A DNA stretch of 64,000 nt from Methylobacterium sp. NEAU K (lineage in GTDB: Bacteria > Pseudomonadota > Alphaproteobacteria > Rhizobiales > Beijerinckiaceae), in assembly GCF_030700285.1 (NCBI RefSeq), contig NZ_JAUYZJ010000005.1, positions 157,671 to 221,670 on the forward strand. Reading direction: 5' to 3'. Positions within the stretch are counted from its first letter, which is position 1; each line of letters starts with the position of its first letter. Shown piece after piece: positions 11,405 through 19,483 of the stretch. The position numbers and the translations under genes are program-made. The notes under the pieces were generated by a model, which saw nothing but the letters and a program-made list of their open reading frames with translations, did no database searches and was not told the DNA's origin.

Positions 11405-12091
11405 TCAGGCGTCTCGCTTGCGCAGGCGAATGAGGGAGAAATGGCCGAGCGGCGGGAGCGCCCGGCGTTCGACGATCTCGACCGGCGCGGTCGCCGCCCA
11501 GGCGGCGTAGCGTTTCCAGGCGAACTCGGTCCGCCACCCGAGGCGGCTCGTCACTGGCGCCAGCGTGTGTTCCACGAAGCGGCGCAGGCCGCCCTCCGCA
11601 CCGATCCGCGTCGTGATGACGATCTCTCCGCCCGGGCGGAGCACGCGGGTGAACTCGTCGAGCGCGGCCTCGGGGTTCGGCACCGCCGTCACGACATATT
11701 GAGCGACAACCACGTCGAAGGACGCGTCCGCGAAATCGAGATGCTCGGCATCCATCACGGCGAGGCGCTCGACGTTGCGCAGGGCCAGCCGCGTCACCCG
11801 CTGGCGGGCCTTCTCCAGCATGGGTGCGGAGATATCGATGCCGACGATGCTGCGCGCACGCCGGTAGGCCGGCAGAGACAGACCGGTGCCCACGCCGACT
11901 TCGAGGATGCGCCCGCCGATCCGCTCCGCCGCTGCCGCCGCCAGCGTCCGGCCCTGGGCGAAGACCGGGCCGAACACCAGATCGTAGACCGGCGCCCAGC
12001 GGCCATAGGCCTTGGCCACGCCGTCGCGATCGAGGTCGGGGCCGAGCGTGGCCCCCCGCGGTGAACCGGTGCCGTGCGTTCCGAGGGCCAT
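11405..12091 (-). CDS. pmtA: Phosphatidylethanolamine N-methyltransferase, Rhodobacter type
   Basis: A 228-residue class I SAM-dependent methyltransferase. Motif I is RILEVGVGTGLSLP at residues 61-74 and the acidic ribose-binding position is in VGIDIS near residue 86. The AYGRWAPVYDLVFGPVFAQGR-like start (a 21-residue region at 28-48, key residues W32, Y36, D37, F40) and the VLRPGGEIVITTR segment are typical of Rhodobacter-type PmtA, which methylates PE stepwise to phosphatidylcholine. ATG 12091 is the only good start. It is first in a likely two-gene unit with the Mpo1-like gene. Phosphatidylcholine is a normal alphaproteobacterial membrane lipid, which supports the call; related quinone methyltransferases are the main alternative. 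Confidence 0.75.
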   Translation of the reverse strand: MALGTHGTGSPRGATLGPDLDRDGVAKAYGRWAPVYDLVFGPVFAQGRTLAAAAAERIGGRILEVGVGTGLSLPAYRRARSIVGIDISAPMLEKARQRVTRLALRNVERLAVMDAEHLDFADASFDVVVAQYVVTAVPNPEAALDEFTRVLRPGGEIVITTRIGAEGGLRRFVEHTLAPVTSRLGWRTEFAWKRYAAWAATAPVEIVERRALPPLGHFSLIRLRKRDA

Positions 12092-12892
12092 GAGGGTCCG
12101 TCTCTCGTTGTGTGCCAGGGCGAAGCGACCGGCCGCCGCCGGCGCCGCGTACCGATCGAGGGTGGGTTCAGAAAGCGGCCGGGCTCATACCCAGCCTCGG
12201 GGAAGTCGGGGTTCGAGCCTCGCCGCGCGCCCGCGAGGCGGCGTGCGCCGCCGAAGCACAGATCGGGTTCCGCCAAGCGGCTCGCGGTTCGGGGTGGCCA
12301 GACCGCTGGCCCTGCGCGCGCCTGACGGGTGCGACCCCTCGGGCAGTGACATCGCGGACATCGCGAAGCGCTGGCCGCCGATCAGGACAAACGGAGACGC
12401 CGGAGGCGCGCATCCGACCGGCACGTCATCGCCCCCACACTGTTTCCCCGCAGCACTCTTTCCGCCGGCAAAGCTATGATTGTCGTTTGACAATGTTGTG
12501 ACAAGACAACCGAAGCATTTTGACTGAATTCGATTTGTTGGCAAAGCATTTATCCTGGCGCCACATGTGGCCCTGATGGCTGTCGTCTTGTCGCCTGTGC
12601 GGCGAAACCGGGCCTGCCAGACCGGTGGCGTCGCGGTCGCCGCCCCCGTTCCGGAGGCGCGCCGGCGCATTTCGTCGAGCCCGACGACGTCGATCGGCGC
12701 CGCTTATTGTTCACGATGATGAGAAACGCCCGGCGGCGCGGTCTCAGCGGGTCAACAGGCTTGCGCTATGTTGTGAATACCCCGATGCCGTCGGACCGCT
12801 TGTCCGACATCTTCTCGCCCTGTTGTCGACGAGATAAGGCCCGGCAACGGCAGACGAACGTAGCGCGCCAGCGCGCTGGAGGAGTGTTTCGC
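12092..12892. other. 800-bp intergenic region with palindromes
   Basis: No open frame here is convincing. The left part (12092-12460) is GC-rich; 12470-12560 is relatively AT-rich and holds a palindrome TTGTCGTTTGACAA (12481-12494), closely followed by TTGTGACAAGACAAC. A second perfect 12-bp palindrome, GCCACATGTGGC, is at 12560-12571. These could be operator or hairpin sites serving the lytic transglycosylase gene downstream or the pmtA promoter upstream. Function is unproven. Confidence 0.35.
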
Positions 12893-13687
12893 GTGATCGA
12901 AGAAATGCGGCGTATGACCCTCGCCCTCACGGCAATCGCCGGGCTCGCCTGCGTGGCCGGGCAGGCCGAGGCCGCGCAGTGCGGCAACTCGGCGGCCGGG
13001 TTTGAGACCTGGAAGCGCGAATTCGCCGAGGAGGCCCGCGGCAAGGCCAGCGCGGCGAGCCTGGCGGCGCTCCAGACCACGAGCTACTCGACGCCTACGA
13101 TCGCAGCGGATCGCGGCCAGCGCAGCTTCAAGCTGTCGCTGGACCAGTTCCTCGCCAAGCGGGGCGGCCCGACGATCGTCTCCCGCGGGCGCGCGCTGAA
13201 GCGCACCAACGCCGCCCTGTTCGAGTCGATCGAGCAGCGCTACGGCGTCCCCCCGGGTCCTCTGCTGGCGATCTGGGGCATGGAGACCGGTTTCGGGGCG
13301 GTCCGCGGCAACGTCAACACGCTCTCGGCGGTCGCGACCCTCGCGTATGATTGCCGCCGCTCCGAATACTTCACCGATCAGCTTTACGCGGCCCTGACGC
13401 TGGTCGATCGTGGCCTGCTCTCGCCGAGCACCCGCGGCGCGGCCCACGGAGAGGTCGGTCACACGCAGTTCCTGCCGAAAAACGTCCTGGCCTACGGCAC
13501 CGGCGACCTGAACAATGTCGGGGCCGCCCTGTCGTCGACCGCGAACTTCCTGAAGGCCCATGGCTGGCGCGCCGGCGCCGGCTACCAGCCCGGCGAGCCG
13601 AACTTCGCCGCGATTCAGGGCTGGAACGCCGCGCCGGTCTATGAGCGGGCGATCGCGCTGCTCGGACGTCAGATCGACAACGAATAA
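12893..13687 (+). CDS. Lytic murein transglycosylase, MltB-like
   Basis: A 264-residue exported peptidoglycan lyase. A signal peptide covers about residues 8-28 (MTLALTAIAGLACVAGQAEAA). The catalytic Glu131 lies in AIWGMETGFG, the hallmark of MltB-type SLT domains, followed by the NTLSAVATLAYDCRR and GHTQFLPKNVLAYG motifs. It would cleave MurNAc-GlcNAc links forming 1,6-anhydro ends in the periplasm. The frame is open back to 12707, but GGAGGA at 12878-12883 fits GTG 12893 (9-nt spacing); ATG 12905 is an alternative. No peptidoglycan-binding domain follows, so this is the short form of the family. The next gene, a Tlde1-like protein, also acts on peptidoglycan. Confidence 0.85.
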   Translation: MIEEMRRMTLALTAIAGLACVAGQAEAAQCGNSAAGFETWKREFAEEARGKASAASLAALQTTSYSTPTIAADRGQRSFKLSLDQFLAKRGGPTIVSRGRALKRTNAALFESIEQRYGVPPGPLLAIWGMETGFGAVRGNVNTLSAVATLAYDCRRSEYFTDQLYAALTLVDRGLLSPSTRGAAHGEVGHTQFLPKNVLAYGTGDLNNVGAALSSTANFLKAHGWRAGAGYQPGEPNFAAIQGWNAAPVYERAIALLGRQIDNE

Positions 13688-13800
13688 GGTACATCCGCTG
13701 GCGGAAACTGACTCTGATTCGTGTGACAGAGTGTAACCGCGCCCAAAAATGGTCTCGATCGATCCAAGATCGACCACGCAGCCGCCCCAGAAAAGCCGGC

Positions 13801-13833
13801 CCGGCCCCGCTGTTTCAGTCCGAGCGGGGCCGG
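13801..13833. other. Strong GC hairpin between the transglycosylase and Tlde1-like genes
   Basis: A perfect 10-bp inverted repeat CCGGCCCCGC/GCGGGGCCGG (13801-13810 and 13824-13833) with a 13-nt loop. It lies 113 bp after the transglycosylase stop. No T-tract follows on the plus strand, while AAAA precedes it, so as a classical terminator it fits the minus strand better. It may be a GC-rich terminator or an mRNA-end structure. Confidence 0.35.
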
Positions 13834-13926
13834 TCGGCCCGTCGATTCGAGCGTGCGGCTACTCAGAGCCGCAGCGACGACGGTCCGGCGGGCACCCGCT
13901 CCGCGACGAGGAGCATTGGCGCCCGC

Positions 13927-15012
13927 ATGGCCATCGATTCCGTGCCGCTGGACGGCCCCACCTACGCAAACGCGCGCCGCTCGTGCGCCGCCCCGATGGC
14001 CGTACTCGCGGCGGCGGTGGCAATGGCGGTGCTCGGGAGCGGTATAGCCCGCCGCGACCTCGTCCCGGCCGAAACGCTCCGCGTGCCGGAGACCCAGGTG
14101 ACCCTGGTCGAGCCGCCCGCCGAAGCTCCGTCCGTCGACACGAAGGAGGAGGCCGCTTCGAGCGAGCCGTGGCGCGACGCCATCGGCGGTCCCCTGTCGC
14201 GCTGGGCCTGGGCGCAGATCGCGCCGCCCGCCCTCTCGCCGGAGCCCGAATCGGCCCCGGCGCCCGATTCGCCGGGCACCGAGCCGCCGCGAGCGGAGAT
14301 GACCGTGCCGCTCCCGGTGCCGCGACCGCCCGAATTCCGCGCGCCGCGCGCGGCCGGTTTAACCCGCAGGGCTGCCCGGCGTATGGCACGGATCGAGCCG
14401 GCCGCGCCGCCGCAGGCACCGGCTGACGAACGCTCGTTCCTCGAGAAACTGTTCGGCGTCGAACGCACGCCCGCGCTGTCCTACACGGCGCTCGAGACCA
14501 AGCCTGCGGAGCTGGCGCCTCGGCGACGCATCAGCCCGCCGCTCGGGCCCATGACGGAGACGAGCCCGACCGCGGGCGTCGCCGTCTACAATATCGCTGC
14601 CCGCTCCGTGATCTTGCCGAACGGCGATCGCCTCGAAGCGCATTCCGGCCTCGGCGACGGCCTGGACGACCCGCGCCGCGTCAATGTGCGGATGCGCGGA
14701 CCGACGCCGCCCGGGACCTACGACCTCACCGAGCGCGAGCAGCTGTTCCACGGTGTCCGCGCCATCCGCCTCACGCCGGTCGGCGGCAGCGAGGCCGTCT
14801 ACGGCCGCGTCGGGCTCCTGGCCCACACCTTCATGCTGGGCCCGCGCGGCGATTCGAACGGCTGCGTCTCGTTCCGGGACTACGACCGGTTCCTCCAGGC
14901 GTATCTGCGGGGCGAGATCCAGCGCCTCGTCGTCGTGACGGGCACGCAGGACCCGCTGCCGAGCGTCGCCGATGGCAGCGCCGGTACGCGGATGGCGCGG
15001 AACGGCGGTTGA
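13927..15012 (+). CDS. Tlde1-like (DUF2778) exported protein
   Basis: A 361-residue protein. Residues about 22-42 form a hydrophobic export/anchor segment, followed by a long Pro/Ala/Glu-rich linker (about 45-200) that should lie in the periplasm. The C-terminal domain (about 215-345) has the L,D-transpeptidase-like Tlde1/DUF2778 pattern: His239 (AHSG), His300 (LLAHTF) and Cys313 in RGDSNGCVSF. In secreted effectors this fold cuts or exchanges peptides in peptidoglycan; chromosomal homologues are common in Rhizobiales and of unclear role. ATG 13927 was chosen because the earlier open frame (from 13723) overlaps a GC hairpin and adds low-complexity sequence without a family match. No secretion system or immunity gene is adjacent. 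Confidence 0.75.
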   Translation: MAIDSVPLDGPTYANARRSCAAPMAVLAAAVAMAVLGSGIARRDLVPAETLRVPETQVTLVEPPAEAPSVDTKEEAASSEPWRDAIGGPLSRWAWAQIAPPALSPEPESAPAPDSPGTEPPRAEMTVPLPVPRPPEFRAPRAAGLTRRAARRMARIEPAAPPQAPADERSFLEKLFGVERTPALSYTALETKPAELAPRRRISPPLGPMTETSPTAGVAVYNIAARSVILPNGDRLEAHSGLGDGLDDPRRVNVRMRGPTPPGTYDLTEREQLFHGVRAIRLTPVGGSEAVYGRVGLLAHTFMLGPRGDSNGCVSFRDYDRFLQAYLRGEIQRLVVVTGTQDPLPSVADGSAGTRMARNGG

Positions 15013-15127
15013 GGCCGCCGGACGGTGGCGTCTCGAGCCCCCGTCACCGTGATGGCAGCCGGGCCGGCGCCAGCGAGCGCCCCAAGACCGACGGCGCGGG
15101 GCTGAGCTCGCGGCAGGGGGTGCAGCT

Positions 15128-15862
15128 CTAAAGGCCCACGCGCCCGAGGGCCGGCAGCTTGAGAGCCGGACGGCGCAGGTCGATTCCGGCCACGCCGCCG
15201 AGCAGGTTGAGCTCGAGTCCCTCAACCCAGGCAAGTGTCAGCCCGAGATAGCCGCCGAGGTTGATCCGGATCCCCGTGCCAGACGGCGTCCATCCGAGCC
15301 AGCGTCCGTCGTAGGGGAAATCCTTTCCGATCGCCGTGGCAGGCAGGCTGGCCCGCATATCGGGGACCGCCGCCATCACGGCGGCGACGAAGGTATTCGA
15401 GTTCGGTCCAGGCCAGACGACATAATCACCGGGCCGTGCGTAGCGGTACTCGGCCACGGCCTTGCGGATGCGCGGGAGCATCGCCTCGGCATCCGGCCCA
15501 TCCGCGGCGAACACCACCGCGGGCGCGTTGCCGAACCAGCGGCCGTCGGGCACGAAGCGATCGACCCAGATCGGCTGGCCCCAGGCCGTGTAATCGAAGC
15601 GGCGATAGGCACGCTCGCCCCGGCCCTTGATCACGATCCAGCTGTGCGTCGCGACAATGCCGCGCCAGCTCACGGTACGCGCGGAGAAGATGCGCACCAC
15701 GGCCCCGGGATTTGCGTCGGCCGCGATGAGCAGCCCGGCGCTGGATCTGTCCGCGAGGCGCCAGTCGCCGCTCGCTCTGAACCAATACAGCGTCGCCGAG
15801 ACCGCGATGGGAACGAGGAAGATGGCAACAAGCGCGATGAGCGCGATCCTGATCAGGAACAC
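15128..15862 (-). CDS. DUF3750 domain-containing protein
   Basis: A 244-residue protein with an N-terminal membrane anchor (residues 1-28) and a periplasmic domain matching DUF3750: the SARTVSWRGIVATHSWIVIK-like segment (residues 60-79), WFGNAPAV, and the highly conserved WPGPNSNTFVAAV near residue 151 followed by AIGKDFPYDGRW. The family has no established function; the conserved cysteine-free Asn/His set suggests an enzyme, but that is a guess. The start is GTG 15862 with only a weak ribosome site. It is convergent with the Tlde1-like gene (115 bp between stops). Confidence 0.85.
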   Translation of the reverse strand: MFLIRIALIALVAIFLVPIAVSATLYWFRASGDWRLADRSSAGLLIAADANPGAVVRIFSARTVSWRGIVATHSWIVIKGRGERAYRRFDYTAWGQPIWVDRFVPDGRWFGNAPAVVFAADGPDAEAMLPRIRKAVAEYRYARPGDYVVWPGPNSNTFVAAVMAAVPDMRASLPATAIGKDFPYDGRWLGWTPSGTGIRINLGGYLGLTLAWVEGLELNLLGGVAGIDLRRPALKLPALGRVGL

Positions 15863-15979
15863 GAGACTTGCCCGGTCGTGGTGGGTGGAAGGGCGGATGT
15901 AGGACGGCGCAGCCGGCGTTGAACTGCGTCGGAACGGTGCAGGTCATAAACACGCCGGGCGGAACGGCAGCCCTACGCG

Positions 15980-16828
15980 TCAGGCCTGCGCGGCAAGCGC
16001 GTCGAGAAAGAGAGTCGTGGCGAGCAGGTCCGCGCAACCGCCTGGACTGAGGCGCGCCGCCACAAAGTCGCGATGGATCCGGACCGCTCGGTCGCGCCAG
16101 CCCGGTGCCGCGATCCCGCCGGCGTCGAGAAAAGCCGCCGCCGCCGCCCGCGCTCCGGCCAGACCGTCGGCGCCGCCCCGGTGCAGGAGATTGGTGTCGT
16201 CCACGATGGCCAGGAGCGCGAAGAAGCATTGGACCCGGGCGGCTTCAGGGTCACCGGACGCCCGGGCGCGGCCGAGGCGGAGCGCCGGCAGACCGACTGC
16301 CCGGATCGTCGGGAATCCCGCCGCCGCCTCGGCGCTGGCACCGCCGACGCCGTAGCGCCGCGCGGCGCGACCGCCATGGCTCGTCGCCGAGGTCGGCGCC
16401 CGGGCGATCGCACCGCCCCAAAGCCGGCCGACAGCCTCCGCCCGCGCCTCGGCCGAGAACGGTGCGTCGCCGGCCGCCCCCGCTCCCGCGCAGATCAGCC
16501 CCAGGGAGAAGATGGCACCGCGATGCGCGTTGACGCCGCCGGTCGCGGCCAGCATCGCCGCCTCGGCCCGCAGACCGATCAGGCGCAGACTGTTCATGTC
16601 CGCCCCGCGAGCGCCTGCTACAGCCAGCTCGGCGAAGAAGGGGCGGATCGACGCGGCGCTGCAGCGCAGGGTATCGGCGTCCATGTCGGTGTGGCTGCCC
16701 GAGTCGACCGGGCTCACGAGACCCGGCTTCGGCCAAGTTTCCAGCTCGTCGATCAACGCGGCATGAGCGAGATCCGCGATGCCCACGGCCCAGGAAGCCG
16801 AGGGGCGCGATCCGTCGATGGCACACAC
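15980..16828 (-). CDS. Triphosphoribosyl-dephospho-CoA synthase family protein (CitG/MdcB-like)
   Basis: A 282-residue protein of the CitG/MdcB family, which makes 2'-(5''-triphosphoribosyl)-3'-dephospho-CoA, the precursor of the prosthetic group of citrate lyase and malonate decarboxylase. Visible motifs are ELETWPKPGLVSPVDSGSH (about residues 25-43) with the following DMDA, GGVNAHRGAIFSLG near residue 92, and IVDDTNLLHRGG near 205. GTG 16828 gives a family-like N-terminus; the frame stays open to 17206 and no strong ribosome site decides the start. No cit or mdc genes are nearby. Homologues occur as orphan genes in methylotrophs, so the acceptor protein or even the reaction may differ. Confidence 0.8.
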   Translation of the reverse strand: MCAIDGSRPSASWAVGIADLAHAALIDELETWPKPGLVSPVDSGSHTDMDADTLRCSAASIRPFFAELAVAGARGADMNSLRLIGLRAEAAMLAATGGVNAHRGAIFSLGLICAGAGAAGDAPFSAEARAEAVGRLWGGAIARAPTSATSHGGRAARRYGVGGASAEAAAGFPTIRAVGLPALRLGRARASGDPEAARVQCFFALLAIVDDTNLLHRGGADGLAGARAAAAAFLDAGGIAAPGWRDRAVRIHRDFVAARLSPGGCADLLATTLFLDALAAQA

Positions 16829-17753
16829 GTCAGAAATGGGAAGATTCCGGCTGGGTGCCGCACCTCGCCGAGAGGTCGGTCGCTGCAATCGGTGGCGAAG
16901 ACCGGCTTCGAAGCGCGCCCGTAAGGCGATGACGCGTCGATCCAGCATCGGACAGCAGCTACGTGCGCCCGACCGGTCCGTCAAATTTCCCGGCCCTCCA
17001 ACGCCTCGCATCTCGCAGTTTCGGAGGCCGAAACGCTCGGGACGTTGCGTTCGTCGGCGCAGCCGTCTCGGCTTCGTCGTCGACCCCATCTGTCTTCGAA
17101 AGCACGTCGGCGAAGCCGTCGAGTTATTGCAACCCATCGGGTCGGCCGAGGCGGCGCATGCGGGCGGCGGCGGCCGCCGCATCACGGACCGCGAATTCGG
17201 GCGCATGCATCAAGCGTCTTCCGCCGACGCATCGGCCCGCGGCGGATCCGCGAGTTCCGGCACCGGACCATCCCATCTTGCCGCGCTCCAGCTTTGCTAG
17301 AATAACCCCACGAAGCGATCCGGTAATCGCCTTAGATCGGGAGCCTGCGCCCAACTCTTGCGCTGGATTGCGTCCGTGAATATCATCTTCGTAGCTTCGC
17401 AAATATCGTTGCCGTGCCGCATCTGCACGGGCTTCCTTGCAATATCGCCAAGATCGGATTTTATGAAAGCGCGGAAGGTTGTGGTATCAATTGCAGAATT
17501 TGTATCATCCATACAAAGTGGTGCCGCTGCGTTGCGTTTTTCCGGCGTTCGAACATGATTTCATTTTTGAAGAGAGCCGAGTGAAAAATCAACACACTTT
17601 CAAATTTCGGGCGATTTTTTGGATCGAGCGAGGGAAGACAGTGTGAAAATCGATACGTTTCGAAAGCGTATTCGATTTGCATAATAATCATATTAGGCGC
17701 GTACAGCGCGTCTGTTGTGAGATGGGACGGCGGAGATCGATCTGCACCTCGTC
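16829..17753. other. Gene-poor region turning AT-rich
   Basis: About 900 bp with no gene I can support. The left half (to about 17290) is GC-rich with several overlapping open frames that look like compositional shadows. From about 17290 to 17700 the DNA is AT-rich, with segments such as TTGAAGAGAGCCGAGTGAAA and ATAATAATCATATTAGGC. A minus-strand frame at 17297-17512 (71 codons, ATG start) and another at 17461-17691 have no match I recognise. The change of composition next to a methyltransferase gene with unusual architecture suggests an acquired or decayed segment. Confidence 0.5.
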
Positions 17754-17897
17754 ATGGACATGTCGAATATAGGTGTCGAAGTGATCGAGGACTTCGGCGA
17801 CTTCCGAGACGCGACGCGGTCCGGGAGCGTAAGCGCCATATCCGGATCGGGAAGCATCAAGCCCCTTCCTATCGGGCTCATATTCTCTGAAATCTGA
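17754..17897 (+). CDS. Possible small protein or gene remnant, 47 aa
   Basis: The reading frame is open from 17721 to the TGA at 17895-17897; the first ATG is 17754. The product, with the stretches GVEVIEDFGDFRDATRSG and GSGSIKPLPIGLIFSEI, reads like a real protein C-terminus rather than random translation, and it ends 58 bp before the next start. There is no clear Shine-Dalgarno site. It may be a short gene or the decayed 3' end of a larger one whose upstream part was lost at the AT-rich segment. Not recognised. Confidence 0.25.
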   Translation: MDMSNIGVEVIEDFGDFRDATRSGSVSAISGSGSIKPLPIGLIFSEI

Positions 17898-17955
17898 ATC
17901 TGGCCTTAGGATACTTCATATCTACCAGGAAGCTGCTCAGGAGCTGAGGTTGGGA

Positions 17956-19380
17956 ATGGATCGTGCGCAGTCGCTTCTGCAGTCCCTGACGAAAGAGGCA
18001 CGCATCATCGAGATCGGGCCGAGCTTCAATCCACTGGCCCCGAAGCGTGATGGCTGGAACACTTTCGTCATTGATCACGCCTCGCGCGACGAATTGATAA
18101 AGAAATATCACGATCAGACAATCGACCGGATCGAGGATGTCGATTTCGTCTGGAGCGGCGGCTCGCTCGCGGATGCGGTTCCGAGCGACCAGCATGGGAG
18201 CTTCGACGCGTTCATCGCCAGCCACGTCATCGAGCACACGACCGACATCGTGACGTTCCTGCGCGCGGCCGAAACATTGCTGCGGCCCGACGGCGTCGTG
18301 ATCCTGGCGGTGCCCGATAAACGCAAGTGCTTCGATTTCTTCCGCTATCCGTCCGCCACGGCGGACGCGATCGCGGCCTTCCTGGAGCGGCGGGACAGGC
18401 ATACGGTCCGGACGCACATCGACTACGCCCTGAACATGGCGCTGAAATCCAACACGCATGGAGCCTGGGCGGGTGACGACGTCCGGCCTGTGGAACCCGT
18501 CTGTTCCCTCGCCGACGAGCCGAATTGGCGCGCCGTGGCACAGCTGCCGCACTACACCGATGCACACGCCTGGGTCTTCGTGCCGGCCAGCTTCCGCTTG
18601 ATGATCCTGGAGTTGTCGCTGCTGGGCTATTTGGATCTTCGGGTTGAAGACACGCTCGAGAGGCATGAGACCGAGTTCTTCGTCTGGCTCCGCAAGGGGG
18701 CGCCGCGCCTCGCGCTCGACGAGGCTCGTCGGGAGCGTGTCGCCCTCATGCATCACGTGATCGTCGAGCTGGCGGAACAGTCGCGGCACCTGCCGGACGA
18801 TCCGCTGGGCCCATCGGCTTCGGCGCGGGCCTTGCGCGACCAGCTTCAGGAGGCGCGGATCCGGACCGCCATGCTACGGACGGTCCTCGCTGCAGTGCGG
18901 GAAAGCACCAGCCGGCTCGGCCTGGATCGACGCAAGTTCCGGCGCCTGATCGCTCTGGCGAGCCAGACAATTCCGGCCACCGCGTCGGCCGCGATTCAAC
19001 ACCGGATCCTGCTGGCCGAGGCGACGAAGGTTCTCGACAGGCAGAGACATTCCGCGACCTTGGCCGACGACGACGAGACGACCCTCACCGCCACGGACAG
19101 TGCCGTCCTCGTCGGCCTTGTGAGCGCCGCCCGGTTGGGCGATCCGTCGCTGGCCTCTGAGTTGGAGCAGGAGAGGCAGCGTTCGCGCGCCGTGCGCATC
19201 GTGCTCAATGCCGTTCTCGCCAGCCTGCGGTTCCGGTCTTTGGACAGGAAGCGCTTCAAGTCGATCGTCGCGAAGGCGGCACAAGCGACGCCCAATGAAG
19301 GGCCGGAAGCGGCGCGCCACGCCGTGCTCCTCGAGGAGTCGCGAAAGGTGCTGGGCGTTCCCCCTGGCGGTCCGTCCTGA
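17956..19380 (+). CDS. SAM-dependent methyltransferase with duplicated C-terminal module
   Basis: A 474-residue protein. Residues about 10-230 form a class I methyltransferase: motif I RIIEIGPSFNPL near residue 18, ASHVIEHTTDIVTFLR (residues 85-105 region) and LLRPDGVVILAVPDKRK. The EIGPSFNP form and the IDHASRDEL segment resemble methyltransferases encoded with sugar or glycan biosynthesis genes. After residue 290 two similar segments of about 68 residues follow each other (about 300-368 and 404-470), each running from an EARIRTAMLRTVLAAV-like helix through LDRRKFRRLIALASQ / LDRKRFKSIVAKAAQ to a VLDR or VLGV end. ATG 17956 is preceded by CTGAGG; an in-frame TTG lies 6 nt upstream. Substrate unknown. 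It follows an AT-rich gap and converges on the SGNH hydrolase gene. Confidence 0.75.
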   Translation: MDRAQSLLQSLTKEARIIEIGPSFNPLAPKRDGWNTFVIDHASRDELIKKYHDQTIDRIEDVDFVWSGGSLADAVPSDQHGSFDAFIASHVIEHTTDIVTFLRAAETLLRPDGVVILAVPDKRKCFDFFRYPSATADAIAAFLERRDRHTVRTHIDYALNMALKSNTHGAWAGDDVRPVEPVCSLADEPNWRAVAQLPHYTDAHAWVFVPASFRLMILELSLLGYLDLRVEDTLERHETEFFVWLRKGAPRLALDEARRERVALMHHVIVELAEQSRHLPDDPLGPSASARALRDQLQEARIRTAMLRTVLAAVRESTSRLGLDRRKFRRLIALASQTIPATASAAIQHRILLAEATKVLDRQRHSATLADDDETTLTATDSAVLVGLVSAARLGDPSLASELEQERQRSRAVRIVLNAVLASLRFRSLDRKRFKSIVAKAAQATPNEGPEAARHAVLLEESRKVLGVPPGGPS

Positions 19381-19483
19381 CCTCTCGCCCTGGCGGAGAC
19401 GGCGCCCGCCTCGGCGCATAGCATAGTCGGCCCAGCCTGGCGGCGTCGGCCATCGTCCGGAGCGGCTGCCTGAACGCGAAGGC

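Noticed and set aside
12160..12235. tRNA-like stretch with GGGCTCATACCC and GGGGTTCGAGCC
   Set aside because: The apparent anticodon arm has a 6-nt loop and a mismatch, the T-stem does not pair, and no acceptor stem can be formed.
12185..12670. Minus-strand frame of 161 codons between pmtA and the transglycosylase gene
   Set aside because: Arg/Pro/Ala-rich translation with no domain and no ribosome site; crosses palindromes.
16963..17379. Plus-strand frame of 138 codons upstream of the methyltransferase
   Set aside because: Composition changes midway through it and the product has no recognisable pattern.
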